Shown here: piece by piece, positions 29,299 through 32,582 of the stretch
How positions within the stretch are numbered: the stretch's first letter is position 1
How the letters are laid out: each line of letters opens with the position of its first letter
Origin: an uncultured bacterium
GTDB lineage: Bacteria > Bacillota > Negativicutes > Acidaminococcales > Acidaminococcaceae
Length of the DNA stretch: 32,582 nucleotides
Assembly: GCA_905215645.1 (NCBI GenBank)
Contig: CAJMQS010000024.1
Location: 1-32,582, forward strand
Direction: 5' to 3'
Made by a program: the position numbers and the translations under genes
The notes under the pieces: generated by a model
Databases searched by the model: none
What the model was told of the DNA's origin: nothing
The model's input: the letters and a program-made list of their open reading frames with translations, nothing else

Positions 29299-30702
29299 AT
29301 GGAGAAAAAAGAAAAAAAGAAAGTGGGCACGATCAATGCCTTTGTCATTGTCTTCGCTGTCATCATAGGCTGCTGGCTGCTGTCCTTCCTGATCGCCCCT
29401 GGCGCCTTTGAACGGACGGTCATGAACGGACGGACCGTAGTGGTCCCCAATTCTTTCCACAGTGTCCCTAAGATCTATCTGGGACCTCAGGCCATCTTCC
29501 AGGCCATCCCCAACGGGCTGGTCTCCAGTGCCAGCATGATGTTCCTGGTCATGCTGGTAGCAGGGTGCATCGAGGTCTACAAACAGACAGGTACCCTGGA
29601 TAAGGCTGTAGCCGGCGTCCTGGCCAAATCGGACACCATGGGCTCTGAAAAGATCCTCTGCGCCATCATGTTCGTCTTTGGCTGCCTGGGCGGCTTCCTG
29701 GGGTGGAACGAACAGATCGTTCCCTTCATCCCCATCATCATTTCCCTCTGCCTGGCTTTGGACTATGACCTGATGACCGGTGTGGCCTGTTCCGCCATGG
29801 TGGATATGATCAGCTTCTCCTTCTCTCCCACCAGTGTGTACACCGTGGGCATTTCCGATGAAATCGCCCAGCTGCCTATGTTCTCCGGTTTCCTTTTCCG
29901 TCTGGTGCTGCTGATCATCGCCAATATCATCATGGCCATCTATGTACTGCGGTATGCAAGGGGCGTGAAATCCGGCAAGATCGCGTCCTTGACGGCGGAT
30001 CTGGACGACAGCAAATTCCGCATCGATTACAGTGAAACCTTGAAAGACCCCCTGAACAAGCGGCAGAGCATCTCTCTGGTAGTGTTCCTGGTCACCTTCG
30101 TAGTTTCCATCGTGGGGGTTTCCACCATGGGCTGGTCCATGAATGACCTGTCCGCCTGCTTCCTGTTCACGGCCATCGCTGCCGGGCTGATCAACCGGAT
30201 CCCGGCCAGCAAACTGGTCAATGTGATCATCGCCGGGGCGAAAGACGGCCTGGCACCGGCACTTGTCATCGGCCTGGCAAGAGGGATACAATGGATACTG
30301 ACCGCTTCTGCCATCATCGACCCGATCATCAACAGCATCTCCAAACCTCTGATGGCTATGCCTAAATACCTGACTCCGATTGCCGTCATGATCGTCATCG
30401 CCCTGTTCAACGGACTGATTACTTCCGGTTCCGCCAAAGCCATGGCCCTCATGCCCATCCTGATCCCTCTGGCAGATTTGGTGGGGATGACCCGGCAGAC
30501 CATGATCTTGGCCTTCCAGTTCGGGGATGGGCTGACCAACTCCGCCTGGTTCACCAGCGGCACCCTGCTGATCTTCCTGACCATTGCCGGGATTCCGCTG
30601 AAGAAATGGTGGAAGTTCGTGACGCCATTGCTGCTGATCTTGACTGTGGTATGTGTGATTGCACTGCTGGTCGCTACAAAAATCAATTATGGTCCATTTT
30701 GA
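29299..30702 (+). CDS. YfcC/DcuC-family membrane transporter
   Basis: 467 residues from 29299. The ATG nine bases earlier directly abuts AGGAG, so the later ATG with normal spacing is preferred. About 10-12 hydrophobic helices are visible after a Lys-rich N-terminus. The YfcC-type signature is clear: FNGLITSGSAKAMALMPILI, then LADLVGMTRQTMILAFQFGDGLTNSAWFTSG near residue 390, and a conserved WNEQIVPFIPIIISL near 138. The family is annotated as C4-dicarboxylate or basic amino acid carriers, but few members have been tested. Placed between a cysteine desulfidase and an M20 amidohydrolase, it probably imports their substrate. Confidence 0.85.
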   Translation: MEKKEKKKVGTINAFVIVFAVIIGCWLLSFLIAPGAFERTVMNGRTVVVPNSFHSVPKIYLGPQAIFQAIPNGLVSSASMMFLVMLVAGCIEVYKQTGTLDKAVAGVLAKSDTMGSEKILCAIMFVFGCLGGFLGWNEQIVPFIPIIISLCLALDYDLMTGVACSAMVDMISFSFSPTSVYTVGISDEIAQLPMFSGFLFRLVLLIIANIIMAIYVLRYARGVKSGKIASLTADLDDSKFRIDYSETLKDPLNKRQSISLVVFLVTFVVSIVGVSTMGWSMNDLSACFLFTAIAAGLINRIPASKLVNVIIAGAKDGLAPALVIGLARGIQWILTASAIIDPIINSISKPLMAMPKYLTPIAVMIVIALFNGLITSGSAKAMALMPILIPLADLVGMTRQTMILAFQFGDGLTNSAWFTSGTLLIFLTIAGIPLKKWWKFVTPLLLILTVVCVIALLVATKINYGPF

Positions 30703-30719
30703 TCTGGAGGCGTTGAACA

Positions 30720-31895
30720 ATGGATGTAAAAGAACAAGTCAATGGAATCCAAGAAGAACTGGTTGCCCTGCGGAGACATTTCCACGAGCATCCGGAAAGA
30801 TCCTGGAAAGAATTTGAGACCCAGAAATATATCATGGAGTATCTGGGGAAACTGGGGATTCCCTGCGTGAAAGCCTGCAAGTCCGGTGTGATCGCCACCA
30901 TCAAGGGGCCGCATTCTTCGGACAAGATCATCGGCATCCGGGCAGATATCGATGCTCTGCCCATTACAGAATTGGGGACGGAAGCCTATAAATCCCAGAA
31001 TGAAGGCACTATGCATGCCTGCGGCCATGATACCCATATCACCATCCTGCTGGGTACGGCCAAGATCCTGGCCGGGATGAAAGACCAGCTGAAAGTCACC
31101 GTCCGGCTGCTGTTCCAGCCGGCAGAAGAATTCATCGAGGACAGCGGGGCCTACTATATGAAGGAAGAACCCTTGGTGAAGGAATGTGACCGGCTCATTG
31201 CCCTGCATATCTGGAGCAAGATTCCAGCAGGCTGTGCTTCCCTGCGTTATGGTCCTGTGATGAGTGCGGCGGATACCTTCGATATCTATGTGGAAGGGAA
31301 GGGAGGCCATGGGGCCCTGCCCCATCAGACCATCGATCCCATTGTGGCTGGTTCTGAATTCGTCACCGCCCTCCAGACCGTGGTCAGCCGGGAAGTCAAT
31401 CCCCTGGAACCGGCTGTGCTCAGCGTCACCAGCTTCCAGAGCGGCACCACTTCCAACGTGATCCCGGGCGAAGCCCATCTGTCCGGCACCGCTCGTACCT
31501 TCAACAAGGAACTGCGGGAAGCCTACCCCCATATCTTGGAACGGGTGGCCAAGGGCGTCGGGACCGCGACCCGGGCTGCCATCCGCACTGAATACCACTT
31601 CGGACCGCCTCCTATGATCAACGATGATGCCTGTGTGGATACAGGACGCCGGGCCTGTGCAAAGGTCTTCGACAAAGATAAGATCATCGACTGGGAACTG
31701 CAGATGGGTGGGGAAGACTTCGCCAAGTATTACAATCCCAAATGCCTGCTGCTCCTGGGCGGTGGCTTTGCAGATGAAGCCAAACGGTATCCGCAGCACA
31801 GCCCTTATTTCGACATCGACGAAAAAGCCCTGGGCCTGGGTGTCCAGTATTTCGTCCAGTATGTCTTGGAATGGGAAAAAGAAGTGGCTGAATGA
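30720..31895 (+). CDS. M20D-family amidohydrolase (N-acyl amino acid / hippurate hydrolase type)
   Basis: 391 residues. A two-metal peptidase family that cleaves N-acyl amino acids, indole-acetyl conjugates or p-aminobenzoyl-glutamate. Motifs: RRHFHEHPERSWKEFET at the N-terminus, IRADIDALPI near 80, metal ligands in MHACGHDTH near 100 and QPAEE near 138, the dimerisation-domain motif GKGGHGALPHQ near 190, GTTSNVIPGEA near 242, MGGEDFA near 330 and the last His in QHSPYFDIDE near 362. GGAGGCG precedes the ATG, 17 bp after the transporter. The context with cyuA suggests an N-acyl-cysteine or similar conjugate as substrate, which the sequence does not prove. Confidence 0.9.
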   Translation: MDVKEQVNGIQEELVALRRHFHEHPERSWKEFETQKYIMEYLGKLGIPCVKACKSGVIATIKGPHSSDKIIGIRADIDALPITELGTEAYKSQNEGTMHACGHDTHITILLGTAKILAGMKDQLKVTVRLLFQPAEEFIEDSGAYYMKEEPLVKECDRLIALHIWSKIPAGCASLRYGPVMSAADTFDIYVEGKGGHGALPHQTIDPIVAGSEFVTALQTVVSREVNPLEPAVLSVTSFQSGTTSNVIPGEAHLSGTARTFNKELREAYPHILERVAKGVGTATRAAIRTEYHFGPPPMINDDACVDTGRRACAKVFDKDKIIDWELQMGGEDFAKYYNPKCLLLLGGGFADEAKRYPQHSPYFDIDEKALGLGVQYFVQYVLEWEKEVAE

Positions 31896-31935
31896 ATTTT
31901 TTCGCAGAACGTTGTCATACCAACTGTCTGCATTT

Positions 31936-32014
31936 CCCCTTTGCCCTATACTGGAGCCAGAAAGAGCAAGAGAGACGGTCAACGGGACCGGCTCCTGGCT
32001 CCAGTAAAAAGGGG
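31936..32014 (+). promoter_or_regulatory. Large inverted repeat before the ferredoxin gene, covering its ribosome site
   Basis: ACTGGAGCCAG (31950-31960) and CTGGCTCCAGT (31995-32005) form a perfect 11-bp stem. Inside it GAGC/GCTC and CGGTC/GACCG can stack. Outside it CCCCTTT (31936-31942) pairs with AAAGGGG (32008-32014), which overlaps the Shine-Dalgarno of the ferredoxin. A TATACT at 31947-31952 might be a -10 in the left arm; if used, the outer stem would not be transcribed whole. It may regulate translation or protect the end of the upstream mRNA. There is no T-run. Confidence 0.55.
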
Positions 32015-32024
32015 AGTGGGAAAT

Positions 32025-32216
32025 ATGAAATTCAAAGTCAATGAAACTTGCATCGGTTGTGGTTTGTGTGAAGGGACTTGCCCGGCAGTGTTCCATATGA
32101 CGGATGCTGGCCAGGCAGAAGCCATTCCGGATGCCGTGCCTGCAGAGGAAGAAGCCAATGCAGTGGCTGCCATGGAAGGCTGCCCGGTAGGTGCCATTGA
32201 AAAGGTGGAAGATTAA
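32025..32216 (+). CDS. Small single-cluster 4Fe-4S ferredoxin
   Basis: 63 residues, acidic. Cys9, Cys12 and Cys15 in CIGCGLCEGTCP plus the Cys in the C-terminal GCPVGAI form one 4Fe-4S site; Cys19 is left without the partner that forms the remnant disulfide in Desulfovibrio ferredoxins. The start at 32025 follows GGGGAGTGGG; an earlier in-frame ATG would read through the inverted repeat. It is a low-potential electron carrier, and its partner enzymes are not adjacent. It stands between the amidohydrolase and the tRNA cluster. Confidence 0.93.
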   Translation: MKFKVNETCIGCGLCEGTCPAVFHMTDAGQAEAIPDAVPAEEEANAVAAMEGCPVGAIEKVED

Positions 32217-32224
32217 AAATTCCC

Positions 32225-32253
32225 TTGACAATCTGGCAGATGTATCGTATACT
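32225..32253 (+). promoter_or_regulatory. Promoter of the tRNA cluster
   Basis: Consensus TTGACA (32225-32230), a 17-bp spacer and TATACT (32248-32253), 36 bp before the first tRNA. Its -35 begins nine bases after the ferredoxin stop codon. Confidence 0.88.
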
Positions 32254-32289
32254 AAACAAGTCGACAGCGCTGGAAGGCGTTGAGGCAAC

Positions 32290-32366
32290 GGCCCAGTAGT
32301 TCAGTTGGTTAGAATGCCGCCCTGTCACGGCGGAGATCGTCGGTTCGAGTCCGTCCTGGGTCGCCA
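32290..32366 (+). tRNA. tRNA-Asp (GTC)
   Basis: 77 nt with an encoded CCA. Acceptor GGCCCAG/CTGGGTC pairs with one G-T wobble; anticodon loop CTGTCAC with GTC at 32324-32326; T-loop GGTTCGAGTCC is intact. Confidence 0.97.
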
Positions 32367-32368
32367 AT

Positions 32369-32443
32369 GCGGAAGTAGCTCAGTGGTAGAGCATCACCTT
32401 GCCAAGGTGGGGGTCGCGAGTTCGAATCTCGTTTTCCGCTCCA
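32369..32443 (+). tRNA. tRNA-Gly (GCC)
   Basis: 75 nt with an encoded CCA, two bases after tRNA-Asp. Acceptor GCGGAAG/TTTCCGC has one G-T wobble; anticodon GCC at 32401-32403; T-loop GTTCGAATC is intact. Confidence 0.97.
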
Positions 32444-32444
32444 T

Positions 32445-32518
32445 AGGAGTATAGTTCAATGGTAGAGCAACGGTCTCCAAAACCGTCGATCTGGGTTCGA
32501 ATCCTAGTACTCCTGCCA
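32445..32518 (+). tRNA. tRNA-Trp (CCA)
   Basis: 74 nt with an encoded terminal CCA. Acceptor AGGAGTA/TACTCCT is perfect, discriminator G; anticodon loop CTCCAAA with CCA at 32477-32479. Confidence 0.97.
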
Positions 32519-32528
32519 GAGAATTTGA

Positions 32529-32575
32529 AAGGGGTTGTTGCACGTGTGAAAACCACACACGTGCAACAACCCCTT
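32529..32575 (+). terminator. Long TGTTGCAC hairpin after the tRNA cluster
   Basis: A perfect 20-bp stem (32529-32548 with 32556-32575) with a 7-nt loop. No T-run follows before the window ends. Its core TTGTTGCAC/GTGCAACAA matches the other hairpins bounding the repeats, so it may also open another repeat copy beyond the window. Confidence 0.6.
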
Positions 32576-32582
32576 CGTCATA

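Noticed and set aside
29164..30720. Minus-strand frame of 518 codons opposite the transporter
   Set aside because: It is antisense to a clear membrane protein, and its translation is a Gln/Asp/His-rich run without any family pattern.
30687..32288. Long minus-strand reading frame of 533 codons opposite the amidohydrolase and ferredoxin
   Set aside because: It mirrors confident + strand genes with full family motifs and has low-complexity His/Gly/Pro-rich translation typical of antisense frames in GC-rich DNA; no ribosome site fits.
32290..32518. Integration (att) site in the tRNA cluster
   Set aside because: No duplicated tRNA 3' end, integrase or phage gene is visible in the window.

Overview
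The window looks like a chromosomal segment of a GC-rich anaerobic Bacillota, most likely a Negativicutes bacterium close to Acidaminococcus. This is inferred from gene content (Phe T-box before pheST, CyuA-type cysteine desulfidase, single-cluster ferredoxin, strong AGGAGG ribosome sites, intrinsic terminators) and was not tested by a database search. Almost everything reads on the + strand. The only minus-strand gene is a small secreted proline-rich protein at 10524-10997.

Layout: (1) 1-144, the right half of a dispersed repeat ending in a terminator. (2) 236-3951, a tightly overlapping operon for a type II secretion/competence-type pilus: a PilC/GspF membrane platform, one canonical pilin-like protein and four minor pseudopilin-like proteins, with no ATPase or prepilin peptidase in view. 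(3) 4095-4955, a secreted protein with a chagasin-like C-terminus. (4) 4971-5253, a second, inverted copy of the repeat. (5) 5381-10299, a U32 protein of the RNA-hydroxylase type and MutS2. (6) 10304-11378, a region dense in hairpins and repeats around the secreted proline-rich gene, holding a related repeat (10304-10521) and a third full copy (11111-11378). (7) 11381-17103, a purine operon, purE-F-M-N-H'-D, behind a strong promoter and a pair of PurBox-like sites; purH encodes only the IMP cyclohydrolase half. (8) 17254-18765, an IMP dehydrogenase of the divergent Tritrichomonas foetus type. (9) 18922-21126, a 734-residue protein I do not recognise. (10) 21217-24933, a Phe T-box followed by pheS-pheT. 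(11) 25057-27068, nicotinate phosphoribosyltransferase and a nitroreductase. (12) 27180-31895, a GntR/FCD regulator, then a cysteine desulfidase, a YfcC-type transporter and an M20 amidohydrolase whose promoter holds a perfect palindrome that fits a GntR operator. (13) 32025-32216, a ferredoxin; then tRNA-Asp, tRNA-Gly and tRNA-Trp under one promoter, ending in a long hairpin.

How the genes work together: the purine operon makes much of the path to IMP and IMP dehydrogenase then commits IMP to GMP, but purC, purB, purL, purK and an AICAR transformylase must lie elsewhere. The GntR-cyuA-transporter-amidohydrolase block reads as a small regulated catabolic system that takes up an acylated or peptidyl amino acid, cleaves it, and breaks down released cysteine to pyruvate, ammonia and sulfide; the substrate is inferred.

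The most unusual signal is non-coding: intergenic elements of about 220-280 bp with a shared plan. A GC-rich hairpin (often TGTTGCA/TGCAACA), a run of 7-bp units, a core with its own palindromes, the 7-bp run in inverted orientation, then another hairpin. Two element types with unrelated heptad sequences share this architecture, heptad number differs between copies, and one stem changes only in its centre between copies.
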